Shown here piece after piece: positions 16,116-25,068 of a DNA stretch of 64,000 nucleotides. The translations under genes and the position numbers were made by a program. The notes beneath the pieces were generated by a model. It was not told the DNA's origin. It made no database searches and was given only the letters and a program-made list of their open reading frames with translations. The DNA comes from Planctomycetaceae bacterium (GTDB taxonomy: Bacteria; Planctomycetota; Planctomycetia; Planctomycetales; Planctomycetaceae), in assembly GCA_041398825.1 (NCBI GenBank), contig JAWKTX010000004.1, positions 372,001 to 436,000 on the forward strand, given 5' to 3'. Numbering within the stretch: position 1 is the stretch's first letter; the number at the start of each line of letters is the position of its first letter.

Positions 16116-18890
16116 ATGGCAACGAGAAATGTGCGTTTGGCTGTTTGGGGCGTCCTGGCGTTTGTGTACCTAGTCTGCATATCCAGTGGGAATGCCGGAG
16201 AAATAACGAAGAGCGAAGGTCACGACCGGTCCGGGATTCGTTTTCCCGATGGATTATCGCTGCAACAGATCATGGCAGATCCGGACTGGATCGCACGGTC
16301 CCCGGAAGACGCCGCCTGGGCCCACAACGGGCAGGTCGTTTTCTTTCGACGCAAGAGGCTCGGAAGTCCAGTTCGGGACTGGCATGAAATTTCAGTCACT
16401 GCGAGCGGACTGAAAAGGCTGCGCGATGATCGCGTTCCTGTCAGAGAATTCAGCTTGCGCATCCCATTGACCGGTGATGAAGATTCCGCAGGGAAACGTA
16501 TCATTGGTACGAGGGGCGGAGATCTCTTCTTGTATGACCGCGATACACGGACGCTGATTCAACTGACACGCACTTCGGCACGAGAATCCGACGCTCGCTT
16601 CATGCATCAGGACGACCAGGTTCAGTTTACAAGAGATGGTGTTTTGCTTGTTCGCGATCTTTCCACGGGACTCGAGCGAGAACCTGTCGTGCTGCGTTTT
16701 GAAGATCCGCCCGACGACCGCAGGCCAAAGGCGAGTGGAGACTCAAAGCCTGACAACGAAAGCGGTGACAAGGGCCGGAAGCCGTTTTTGGAGCTGAAGG
16801 AGGAAGAACTGTTTCGGTACCTTCGGCAGGAAAAACGCAATCAGGATGTTTCTAAGAAGCAGGACAAACTGATCGATCGGTTGAATCCGCTGGATGTCGA
16901 TGAACCATTCTACCTGGGCAGGAAGCGTCGGCTCGTTCGTCAGATCCTTTCAGGCGATGGACGCTGGCTGGCGGTCCTAACAACATCGTCCACCGACACA
17001 ACGGACAAAACTGATACGATGCCGGAATGGATTCGGGATGATGGCTACGTGCACAGTCGTCGCGTGCGTTCGCTGGTTGGTCACTCCACGGAATCCGCCC
17101 ATCAACTCACGCTGATCGATATTCGCCGGCGTTCCATTCATGAAATCGATCTGAGCGTACTTCCTGAGATTGGGCAGGACAGGCTTGCAGCTATTACCAA
17201 CGAACCGGTCCGGAATGATTCCGGCGAAAGCTCCCCTGACAACGGCAAGGATCCTGACAACGGCACGGATGATGAGTCTTCCAGACAGGGGACGGCAGAC
17301 AGGAATTCTGCCGCCCGAGAGCACAAGAGCCACGCGGCCGATGTAAGCGACACGGCCGATGTGAGCGACACGGAAGATGCCCGCCCAGAAAAACTGGTTG
17401 TCAGGGACGTCGCCATCCCGTCGGTGTCGTTTTCCAGGGATTCGAAATACTTGTTGTTTCAATGCTTTTCGGCGGACAACAAAGACCGCTGGATCATGAC
17501 GCAGTCATTGAATCGTGTCGGCAGGGATGATGGCCTGAAGACGTTGCACCATCGTTACGATCCGGCCTGGATCAACTGGACAGAACGTACGGCCGACTGG
17601 ATCGGGCATTCATCGATGGTGTACTTTCTGAGTGAAGATTCGGGATACCAGCACCTGTATGAAGGTCATGCCGCGACAGGTCGGGTTCGTCAATTGACGT
17701 CCGGAAGTTTCGAGATTTCTGATCCCCGGGTCAGCAGAGATGAATCCCGTTTTTTCGTGACACACAATCGAAACCACCCGGGCGAATATGAACTGGGTGT
17801 TGTCAGTCGCGTCACACCGGAACTGAAATCCCTCACGGGGTTTGGAGGTGTCCATGAATTTATTGTTTCGCCGGATGAAACACGGGCGCTGGCAATCCAT
17901 TCGTCCCCGCTGCAACCGCCTGAATTGTTTCTGTTTCATTTGCCTGAATCTATCAATGGAGAAGTCGCTGCTGTCTCCATTGCCGGGGCGGTTCAATTGA
18001 CGGAGTCAACAACTCCCAGGTTTGAAAAGATCGACTGGACGACTCCGCATTTCGTTCAGGTTCCTTCTCGATCCGGCCAGCAGATACATTCCCGATTGTA
18101 CCTGCCGGAAGATGCCGCGAAAGCAATCGATGCGCCGGCACTGGATTCGCAGACCACAGATTCCTCGCAATCAACTGTCGATCGGAAGTCAAAGGGAAAT
18201 CAAAAGCGTCCGGCGGTCGTCTTTATTCATGGTGCGGGGTACCTGCAGAATGCACACAAGGGCTGGTCGGGCTACTTTCGCGAATTCATGTTCCATAGCC
18301 TGTTAACGCGTCTCGGCTATGTCGTGCTCGACATGGACTACCGCGCATCCGCTGGATACGGACGTGACTGGAGAACGGCGATCTATCGACAGATGGGAAC
18401 AGCAGAACTGGAGGACCTTCAGGATGGAGTTCGCTGGCTGGTAAAAGAACACAATGTAGACGCAAAACGTGTGGGTGTGTATGGGGGATCCTATGGCGGC
18501 TTCATGACGCTGATGGCGCTTTTTCGTGATCCTGAACTGTTTGCCTGTGGAGCCGCCCTTCGGCCTGTTACCGACTGGGCCCATTATAATCATGGGTACA
18601 CCAGCAACATTCTGAACACTCCGGAAACCGATCCTCAGGCGTACCTGAACAGCAGCCCGATTTACTTTGCGGAGGGATTGAAACGCCCTCTGTTGATCTG
18701 TCACGGAATGGTTGACGATAACGTCTTCTTCAAAGATACCGTCAGGCTGGCTCAGCGACTGATTGAGCTGCGCAAGGACAACTGGAATGTGGCAATGTAC
18801 CCCGTGGAAGCTCACGGGTTCCGTCAACCAGAAAGCTGGTTTGACGAATATCGACGCATTCTGAAACTCTTCGAAGCCCATCTTCAGTGA
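16116..18890 (+). CDS. S9 family prolyl oligopeptidase (exported)
   Basis: A 924-residue serine peptidase. The ATG at 16116 is chosen over the open frame's earlier start because a signal peptide follows (LAVWGVLAFVYLVCISS, cut near NAG). The N-terminal half is a beta-propeller-like region. A disordered acidic insert near residues 360-430 carries DVSDTADVSDTED repeats. The C-terminal alpha/beta hydrolase has the nucleophile in YGGSYGGFM (Ser about 791), the acid in CHGMVDDNV (Asp about 867) and the His in VEAHGF (about 900). Such enzymes cleave short peptides, often after proline; here it should act in the periplasm. It lies alone before the secretion operon, 297 bp away. Confidence 0.93.
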   Translation: MATRNVRLAVWGVLAFVYLVCISSGNAGEITKSEGHDRSGIRFPDGLSLQQIMADPDWIARSPEDAAWAHNGQVVFFRRKRLGSPVRDWHEISVTASGLKRLRDDRVPVREFSLRIPLTGDEDSAGKRIIGTRGGDLFLYDRDTRTLIQLTRTSARESDARFMHQDDQVQFTRDGVLLVRDLSTGLEREPVVLRFEDPPDDRRPKASGDSKPDNESGDKGRKPFLELKEEELFRYLRQEKRNQDVSKKQDKLIDRLNPLDVDEPFYLGRKRRLVRQILSGDGRWLAVLTTSSTDTTDKTDTMPEWIRDDGYVHSRRVRSLVGHSTESAHQLTLIDIRRRSIHEIDLSVLPEIGQDRLAAITNEPVRNDSGESSPDNGKDPDNGTDDESSRQGTADRNSAAREHKSHAADVSDTADVSDTEDARPEKLVVRDVAIPSVSFSRDSKYLLFQCFSADNKDRWIMTQSLNRVGRDDGLKTLHHRYDPAWINWTERTADWIGHSSMVYFLSEDSGYQHLYEGHAATGRVRQLTSGSFEISDPRVSRDESRFFVTHNRNHPGEYELGVVSRVTPELKSLTGFGGVHEFIVSPDETRALAIHSSPLQPPELFLFHLPESINGEVAAVSIAGAVQLTESTTPRFEKIDWTTPHFVQVPSRSGQQIHSRLYLPEDAAKAIDAPALDSQTTDSSQSTVDRKSKGNQKRPAVVFIHGAGYLQNAHKGWSGYFREFMFHSLLTRLGYVVLDMDYRASAGYGRDWRTAIYRQMGTAELEDLQDGVRWLVKEHNVDAKRVGVYGGSYGGFMTLMALFRDPELFACGAALRPVTDWAHYNHGYTSNILNTPETDPQAYLNSSPIYFAEGLKRPLLICHGMVDDNVFFKDTVRLAQRLIELRKDNWNVAMYPVEAHGFRQPESWFDEYRRILKLFEAHLQ

Positions 18891-19187
18891 TACGGCGTCG
18901 CCCGATCGGATACTCCGCAAAACCGTCTGTTCGATGTGGTGACGACCGATCGAGACATCCGGGCGGATCGCGATCTCACGGTGCCTATCGGCTACCATGT
19001 TTCAGCGATGTTTTCCTTCAGTCATTGAGATCTTGACGGACTCCGGCCACCGGACTTCGTGCCGGCGTTGAAACTTGTTGTCAGGTCTGGCGATTCTCGC
19101 TGGGCAGTGGTACCCTACAGGAACGCGTGATTGCGTTGTTGGCGGTCAGTGCCTTGCGAATTGGTGGTCTGGTTCGGGAGATGTTTG

Positions 19188-20108
19188 ATGCTTGTGATCC
19201 TGTGTCTGCTGAATTCCGTTCTTGTCGACGATCCCGTGTTTTCCGGACCGCAGCCTGGTGAAACTCTGGCTCCATTCGTGATGACGGGAGTCTTTGGGAA
19301 ACAGGCCGACCAGAAAGTTGATGTTCCGGGTGACGTTTCCACACCATCGGTTGTTGTTTTCGTTCACGAAAGAACACGTCCTGCTCTTGGAGTGGCGAAT
19401 CTTGTGATGCGTCTTGCCGATGCTCGAGGTCCGGAAAAGCTGTCCGGAAGTCTCGTGGTTCTGACGGATGACCCCACAGACGCGTCGACCTGGATGAATC
19501 GCATTCCTCGATACTTTCCCTCGAAAGTACAAACAGGGATTTCCGTTGATGGAATCGAAGGTCCGGGGGCTTACGGGCTGAATCGCAACGTCGCGCTGAC
19601 CGTTCTTGTTGCGAACAGAAATGTGGTGACGGCAAATTTTGCTTTGGTGCAGCCGAGCGTTGAAGTCGACGGACCAAAGATCTTCAAGGCGATTGCCGAA
19701 GTGCTCGGCGAAAAGGACGTGCCCGCTGTCGCAGACTTCATGCCGCAACGAAGGCAATCGGATGCTCCAGCCAAGCGAGATGGGGCGATGAAGCGAGACG
19801 AAGCGATGAAACGCGGGGACGCAGCAAATGCGGCGGCGGCAGAGCATCCGCAGATTCGCCCATTACTGGGCCCGTTGATTCAGAAGACGGCCACTGACGA
19901 ACAGGTTGTTGCCGCAGCGGACAAAGTCGAAGCCTTCGCCGCCGAACACGCGGATTTTCGAGTTCAGGTGGGAGACATCACCCGGCGCATTATCGCTGCT
20001 GACATGTTGGCGAGATATGGTACGCCAAAGTGTCAGGAATATCTGAAGAAATGGTCCCGAGAGTTCACTGACAGCCGCGTCAAAACTGGCAATCAGGGGC
20101 GAGAATAA
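19188..20108 (+). CDS. Exported thioredoxin-like protein, first gene of DUF1549/DUF1501 operon
   Basis: About 306 residues. The ATG at 19188 has GGGAG upstream and starts a signal peptide (MLVILCLLNSVLV). The first half resembles the thioredoxin fold of redoxins (PSVVVFVHERTRPALGVANL, SGSLVVLTDDPTD, YGLNRNVALTVLVANRN). The usual CxxC pair is absent, with ER/TRPALG at that position, so it is unlikely to be a redox enzyme. The C-terminal third has a KRDGAMKRDEAMKRGDA low-complexity stretch, then a helical domain. It is 2 bp before the DUF1549 gene and probably co-transcribed. Confidence 0.78.
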   Translation: MLVILCLLNSVLVDDPVFSGPQPGETLAPFVMTGVFGKQADQKVDVPGDVSTPSVVVFVHERTRPALGVANLVMRLADARGPEKLSGSLVVLTDDPTDASTWMNRIPRYFPSKVQTGISVDGIEGPGAYGLNRNVALTVLVANRNVVTANFALVQPSVEVDGPKIFKAIAEVLGEKDVPAVADFMPQRRQSDAPAKRDGAMKRDEAMKRGDAANAAAAEHPQIRPLLGPLIQKTATDEQVVAAADKVEAFAAEHADFRVQVGDITRRIIAADMLARYGTPKCQEYLKKWSREFTDSRVKTGNQGRE

Positions 20109-20110
20109 TC

Positions 20111-22243
20111 ATGTGGTGGCTCGTCCTGAGTCTCACTTCGGCCAGTGCGTCGATCCTTCATCAGCCGGTTGATTTTGACACCCAGGTCATGCCCATTCTT
20201 ACGAAGGCGGGCTGCAATTCGGGGGCTTGCCACGGTGCAGCGGCGGGGCGTGGTGGGTTTCGTCTTTCACTTTACGGCAGCCGCCCTGCCACCGATTTTG
20301 ATCAAATTGCTTTGGCCATGAAAGGTCGCAGAATTGATCGTCTTGATGCATCGCAGAGCCTGTTCCTGCTGAAACCAACGGAACAGTTGAGCCATGAAGG
20401 CGGGACTCGCATTCAGCCTGAAAGTGCCGACCATGCCATCCTTCTGAACTGGATCTCACAAGGCGCACAAAGAACGCCGCGCCGGACACTCGACTCCTTT
20501 GAACTGCATGCCGAAAAACGGTCGGATTCGACGGGCCCGACGTATCAGATCTCCGCAACTGCGTGCTTCAGCGATGGAACGACCACCGATGTTCTCCCCT
20601 GGACGGTGCTGACACCGGACGACCCTGATAGTACGCATGTGCAGGAGACTGGCAGGATTGTTCTGCGTACCGCCGGACAGCATGTGGTCATCGCTCGATT
20701 TCTTGATCAGGTTCGTCCGTTAGAGTTCATTGTCCCGTGGCAAAGTCATGCTGCCGATGATGTCGAGGAATTGTCTGCCGACACGGGACAGTCGATCGAT
20801 CGTCTGGTGGTGAAACGACTCCGTCAATTCGGTCTCGAAGCGACATCCGAAGCGGACGAGTATACATTGATTCGTCGACTGACGCTCGACCTGACTGGTT
20901 GTCTGCCCTCTCCGAAATCGGTGAAGGAGTTTGTTAGCAGTTCAGACGTCGACAAGCTGGAGCACCTCATTGAGAGTCTGCTGGATTCGGATGAGTTTAA
21001 TAGCTACTGGACGTTCCAGCTCGCTCAGTTACTGCGTGTTTCCGCACTGAAGGCGAATGCTGAATGGGCTCGAGTCTACTACGAGTGGATTCATAATTGT
21101 GTGCGTACTGACATTGGGCTGGACCAGATGTCCCGCCAACTGATTCTGGCTGAAGGCCTTGTTTCCGAAACAGGTGCGGCAGCCTTCTACAATATCGGTG
21201 GCGACCCGAGAGGGCAGGCCGAATTCGTCGCTTCGACAATGATGGGCGTACGATTGCAGTGTGCGAATTGCCACGATCATCCTCTGGACAGTTGGACGCA
21301 GGATGATTACCACGGCCTGGCTGCAATCTTCGCCCGCATCAAATCCGGAGATGTCATTCGGTCCGCGGCAACCGGGCGGGTAATTCATCCCGGAACCGGA
21401 GAACCCGCGATCCGTCGACTTCCGGATGCTGGCTTTCTGGGCGAGGATGCAGATGGGCGGACAGAATTTGCTGAATGGCTGACGTCTGCTGAGAATCCTT
21501 ACTTTGCTCGCGCGATGGTGAATCGACTTTGGCGACACATGATGGGACGTGGGCTGGTGGAACCGGTCGATGATCATCGTGCCACGAATTCGCCGACAAA
21601 CCCGGAACTCATGGACGGGCTCGCAAAAATGTTCCGGGAGAATGACTGTCAGCTGCGTCCTACGCTTCGAGCTATCTGTCAAAGTGCCGCGTATCGCCGA
21701 AGTGCCGTTGATCACAATCGTCAGTCGTCGGAAACTTCGGAGCATCGAAATCAGGCCGTTGCCCGGTTCCATGGTGCTGCAATTTCGCGTCCGATGTCCC
21801 CGCAGGTCTTTCTGGATGCTGTTCTGGATGTCACGCAGAGCGATGAGTTTTCGGGGCATCAATCGCGGGCGGTTTCGCTGGATGGGTTAGTAGCAACTTC
21901 CGAACCTCTGGATCTGCTGGGGCGTTGCTCCGATGCCTGCGAACAGTCTGCCTTGCGACGCAACGATCTTGCCGTTCAACTGCATCTGATCAACGGGTCG
22001 TTTATCAATCAGAAACTCAGTGACAGCACCGCAATCACCGCGGAAATGCAGGCCTGCGGAAGGCCGGAAGAATTCATTGCCGCGATTTATCTTCGTGTTT
22101 TGTCGAGACCTGCCAGAAACCATGAAATGGAATTCTGGTTGCGTCAGTTCGGCGGAACGCTGAAGGGACCGGAATCCACTGAGATTGCACAGGACTTCGT
22201 CTGGAGTCTGTTGAACAGCACCGAATTCTGCACCAATCACTAA
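20111..22243 (+). CDS. DUF1549/DUF1553 domain protein with haem-type motif
   Basis: A 710-residue exported protein. After a short signal sequence it has GCNSGACHG, the cysteine motif typical of this subgroup (a CxxxxCH, so haem attachment is uncertain), then a bacterial Ig-like region (ISATACFSDGTTTDV, LRTAGQHVVIARF), DUF1549 (LIRRLTLDLTGCLPSP), a second motif CANCHDHP near residue 395, and DUF1553 (FARAMVNRLWRHMMGRGLVEP, SPTNPELMDGLAKMF, RLQCANC). In planctomycetes this protein is nearly always followed by a DUF1501 partner, as here. Its biochemical role is unknown. Confidence 0.93.
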   Translation: MWWLVLSLTSASASILHQPVDFDTQVMPILTKAGCNSGACHGAAAGRGGFRLSLYGSRPATDFDQIALAMKGRRIDRLDASQSLFLLKPTEQLSHEGGTRIQPESADHAILLNWISQGAQRTPRRTLDSFELHAEKRSDSTGPTYQISATACFSDGTTTDVLPWTVLTPDDPDSTHVQETGRIVLRTAGQHVVIARFLDQVRPLEFIVPWQSHAADDVEELSADTGQSIDRLVVKRLRQFGLEATSEADEYTLIRRLTLDLTGCLPSPKSVKEFVSSSDVDKLEHLIESLLDSDEFNSYWTFQLAQLLRVSALKANAEWARVYYEWIHNCVRTDIGLDQMSRQLILAEGLVSETGAAAFYNIGGDPRGQAEFVASTMMGVRLQCANCHDHPLDSWTQDDYHGLAAIFARIKSGDVIRSAATGRVIHPGTGEPAIRRLPDAGFLGEDADGRTEFAEWLTSAENPYFARAMVNRLWRHMMGRGLVEPVDDHRATNSPTNPELMDGLAKMFRENDCQLRPTLRAICQSAAYRRSAVDHNRQSSETSEHRNQAVARFHGAAISRPMSPQVFLDAVLDVTQSDEFSGHQSRAVSLDGLVATSEPLDLLGRCSDACEQSALRRNDLAVQLHLINGSFINQKLSDSTAITAEMQACGRPEEFIAAIYLRVLSRPARNHEMEFWLRQFGGTLKGPESTEIAQDFVWSLLNSTEFCTNH

Positions 22244-22259
22244 GTCGGGGCGAAGAGGC

Positions 22260-23684
22260 ATGACCACAGGCTACGCAAACAAATTCAAACGATGTGACGG
22301 TATGTCGCGCCGCGCGGTGCTGCAACTGGGACAGCTCGCTGGTCTTGGAATCGGATTGTCCCGTTGGAACGCTGTCAGCGCGGCTGCTGTGGGTGATGCG
22401 AGAGTGTCGTCCTCAACAGTTGCGTCGAAAACATCAGCCCTGCCTTCAGAAACTGCGCAAATACCTCGGCCATTGGCCAGGTCATGCATACTGATCTGGC
22501 TGGATGGTGGACCAAGCCATCTGGAAACTTTCGATCTGAAACCGGAGGCAGCCAAAGAGGTTCGGGGGCCCCTGTCGGCCATCTCGACTCGTATTTCCGG
22601 GGTCGCCATCTCCGAATGTCTGCCGGAACTGGCATTACGAATGGACGAAATTGCGATCATTCGTTCGATGACGTCGCCGCTCGGAGAACATAATCTGGGC
22701 ACGCACTATTTACTCACGGGATATAAGCCCACTCCCGTTCTTCAGTATCCGCCCTTTCATGCCGTTGCCAGTTTCAAACGACAAACTGATGGCATGCCTT
22801 TGCTGCCGCCCAGCATTGCAATTCCCGATCATCGGGTGGGTGGTGGCAGATTCACGGGATCGGGATTTCTTCCGCAGGAATTCGGTCCATTTTCAATTGG
22901 CGCTGACCCGTCAAGACCGGACTTTCGTGTGAAGGATCTGGAGTCGCCTGCGGGGTTGTCGCTTGATCGCATCGACCGAAGGAGGATGTTTGCTGAACAA
23001 CTCGCGCGATGGGACGAGAATCAGGGACGCTCGAATTCGTCGTCCCAGGATTCGGCACTGAATCGCGCTGTGGCTATGGTGACGTCTGCCAAAGCGCGAG
23101 CGGCATTTGACCTGGAGGAAGAAACGCCGGCAACCAGACGACGTTACGGCATGAAAACAATTGGGCAAAGCTGCCTGCTGGCTCGACGATTAATTGAACG
23201 CGGCGTTCCCTTTGTCACTGTAAACGATCGCGGCTGGGACACGCATGACAACCTTTACACTCGCCTGAAAGAAGGTTACACGGGAGCGAAAACCGGAGTC
23301 GGCCTGATACCGTCACTTGACCTCGCGGTGTCATCACTGATTGATGATCTGCGTGATCGAGCTCTTCTGGATGAAACATTGATTGTTGTGATGGGAGAAT
23401 TTGGTCGAACGCCAAAGATCAATACTTCCGGCGGTCGCGATCATTGGCCACGCGTATTCAGCGTGATGCTGGCTGGAGGAGGCGTTCGTGGTGGTCAGGT
23501 GATTGGTTCGAGCGACAGTACAGGCGAATCCCCATCCGAACGTCCGGTCACTCCGTCTGATTTAATCTGTACCATCTACAACATGCTGGGATTCAATCCA
23601 TCAGACGAACTGCGCACAGACACAGGCCGCCCGGTTCGACTTGCAGGTGACGAGGCGAAAGTCGTGCGGGAGTTGTTGTCGTGA
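22260..23684 (+). CDS. DUF1501 protein, Tat-exported
   Basis: A 474-residue member of the DUF1501 family, which belongs to the alkaline phosphatase-like/sulfatase-like superfamily. The N-terminus has a twin-arginine signal (MSRRAVLQLGQLAGLGIGL). A conserved ILIWLDGGPSHLETFD near residue 75 and the C-terminal LIVVMGEFGRTPKINTSGGR and RDHWPRVFSV are family hallmarks. It follows the DUF1549/DUF1553 gene by 17 bp and its stop overlaps the WD40 gene's GTG. The two proteins probably work together outside the cytoplasm, but the substrate is unknown. Confidence 0.93.
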   Translation: MTTGYANKFKRCDGMSRRAVLQLGQLAGLGIGLSRWNAVSAAAVGDARVSSSTVASKTSALPSETAQIPRPLARSCILIWLDGGPSHLETFDLKPEAAKEVRGPLSAISTRISGVAISECLPELALRMDEIAIIRSMTSPLGEHNLGTHYLLTGYKPTPVLQYPPFHAVASFKRQTDGMPLLPPSIAIPDHRVGGGRFTGSGFLPQEFGPFSIGADPSRPDFRVKDLESPAGLSLDRIDRRRMFAEQLARWDENQGRSNSSSQDSALNRAVAMVTSAKARAAFDLEEETPATRRRYGMKTIGQSCLLARRLIERGVPFVTVNDRGWDTHDNLYTRLKEGYTGAKTGVGLIPSLDLAVSSLIDDLRDRALLDETLIVVMGEFGRTPKINTSGGRDHWPRVFSVMLAGGGVRGGQVIGSSDSTGESPSERPVTPSDLICTIYNMLGFNPSDELRTDTGRPVRLAGDEAKVVRELLS

Positions 23685-24697
23685 ACAATCTGTTGAATGG
23701 CTTCTGCGCGCATGGGCCCATCAAAATGCGGGCCGTGGCAATGATCGTTACCGGACTTTCCTGGGGTTGGGCGGTCGGCGACGCGGCAGCAGACGACGAG
23801 GGTTCAGCGTCACGGCCTCTGATCACCTGTATGACTGTCACAGCTGATGCAGGCACTTTGCTGGATGCATCACAGCTTGGCGTTCGCGTTCGGGACTCGA
23901 AAACGCTTCTGGTCCGGCGGACCATTTCTTCGCCCTGCCGGATGACGAACGCCGTCTGTCTGTCGGCCGATGAAACCAGACTGGTGGCGGCCGGGGGGAA
24001 CCCGGGCGAATACGCGTGGGTAGCGGTGTATTCCTGGCCGGACTGTCGTCTGCTCTGGCAGAAAACCTTTGCGGACGACGTCGCATACGCGGTATCCCTG
24101 GCGCCCGCATCCGGGTGCCTCGCTCTTGGACTCCATGACCAAAGCATCGTGTTGCTGGATCTGACTGATGGGAGACTGCGGCATACGCTGCGCGGGCATT
24201 CGCGTCCAGTCACAGCCGTTTGTTTTATTGACGATCAAACGCTGGTCAGTGGCAGTGTCGACCAATCTCTGATTGTCTGGGACTGTGTCCGTGGCACATC
24301 GGTGCGGTCCCTCACGAATCATACACAACCCGTCACTTGCATTACGCTGAGACCCATGCGACAGGGGCAATTACCGATGATCGCAACAGCGTCTGAAGAC
24401 AGGACGGTTCGATTCTGGCAACCGACCATCGGACGACTTGTCAGGTTTCATCGATTGAGTTCGCCGGTGACCAGCCTTGCCTGGGATGGCGATGGAACCC
24501 ACCTGGTTGCTGGATCGTGGGACGGTCGCGTGCGAACCATCCAGGTAGACACGCTTGAGACGCTTGAAACATGCTGCCATCCGGAAGAATGGATCACGTA
24601 CGTGACCACAGCGCCGGACGGAAGCTTCACGCTGGTTGCTAATGCCGCAGGAAAGCTCCATGTGCTGCCGGGCCGCCCAACCGCTGCTGTTCAGTGA
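23681..24697 (+). CDS. WD40 repeat protein
   Basis: A 338-residue protein starting with GTG at 23681, which overlaps the previous stop in GTGA. It has an N-terminal hydrophobic segment that could serve as a signal peptide, then WD40-type blades: LRGHSRPVTAVCFIDDQTL, SGSVDQSLIVWDC, IATASEDRTVRFWQPTIG and VAGSWDGRVRTIQV. Enough repeats for a partial or complete seven-bladed propeller are present, though early blades are weak. As the last gene in the operon it is likely a scaffold for the DUF1549/DUF1501 pair. A role is inferred from position only. Confidence 0.85.
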   Translation: MNNLLNGFCAHGPIKMRAVAMIVTGLSWGWAVGDAAADDEGSASRPLITCMTVTADAGTLLDASQLGVRVRDSKTLLVRRTISSPCRMTNAVCLSADETRLVAAGGNPGEYAWVAVYSWPDCRLLWQKTFADDVAYAVSLAPASGCLALGLHDQSIVLLDLTDGRLRHTLRGHSRPVTAVCFIDDQTLVSGSVDQSLIVWDCVRGTSVRSLTNHTQPVTCITLRPMRQGQLPMIATASEDRTVRFWQPTIGRLVRFHRLSSPVTSLAWDGDGTHLVAGSWDGRVRTIQVDTLETLETCCHPEEWITYVTTAPDGSFTLVANAAGKLHVLPGRPTAAVQ

Positions 24698-25068
24698 ATT
24701 GGTTTGATTGTCATCGCTTTATGATGGACATGCCGCTTTCGTGGCGACGTGGTGTTTGTGCCGATGCGATGATGCTCTGCAGTGTTCAGGGATGTCCATG
24801 GACATGTTCCGGATGAATGGCGTCCTGAAAATGGATCAGAGTTTGGCACCCACCGGCCGATTTTTTCTGGATGAATTCGAGAGTCAGATCTGCGTGGGAT
24901 CAGTTCGTCAGATTTTTGACAGGCATCATTTCTGCGGAACTCACTGGAACACTGCCCTTTTCTGCGCTAATGTAAACGGGCACGCTGTCGTTCGGGCCTG
25001 CGACAGCCTGATTCGATGTTCGCTGGTTGGTTGTTCTTCACGGCATCGTTTTCCTGAGGTTTCCTGGC
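24698..25068. other. Intergenic region upstream of the hybrid histidine kinase
   Basis: A frame at 24708 is open for 122 codons but has no family features and overlaps the kinase start, so it is not called. No terminator or promoter could be picked out with confidence. Confidence 0.45.
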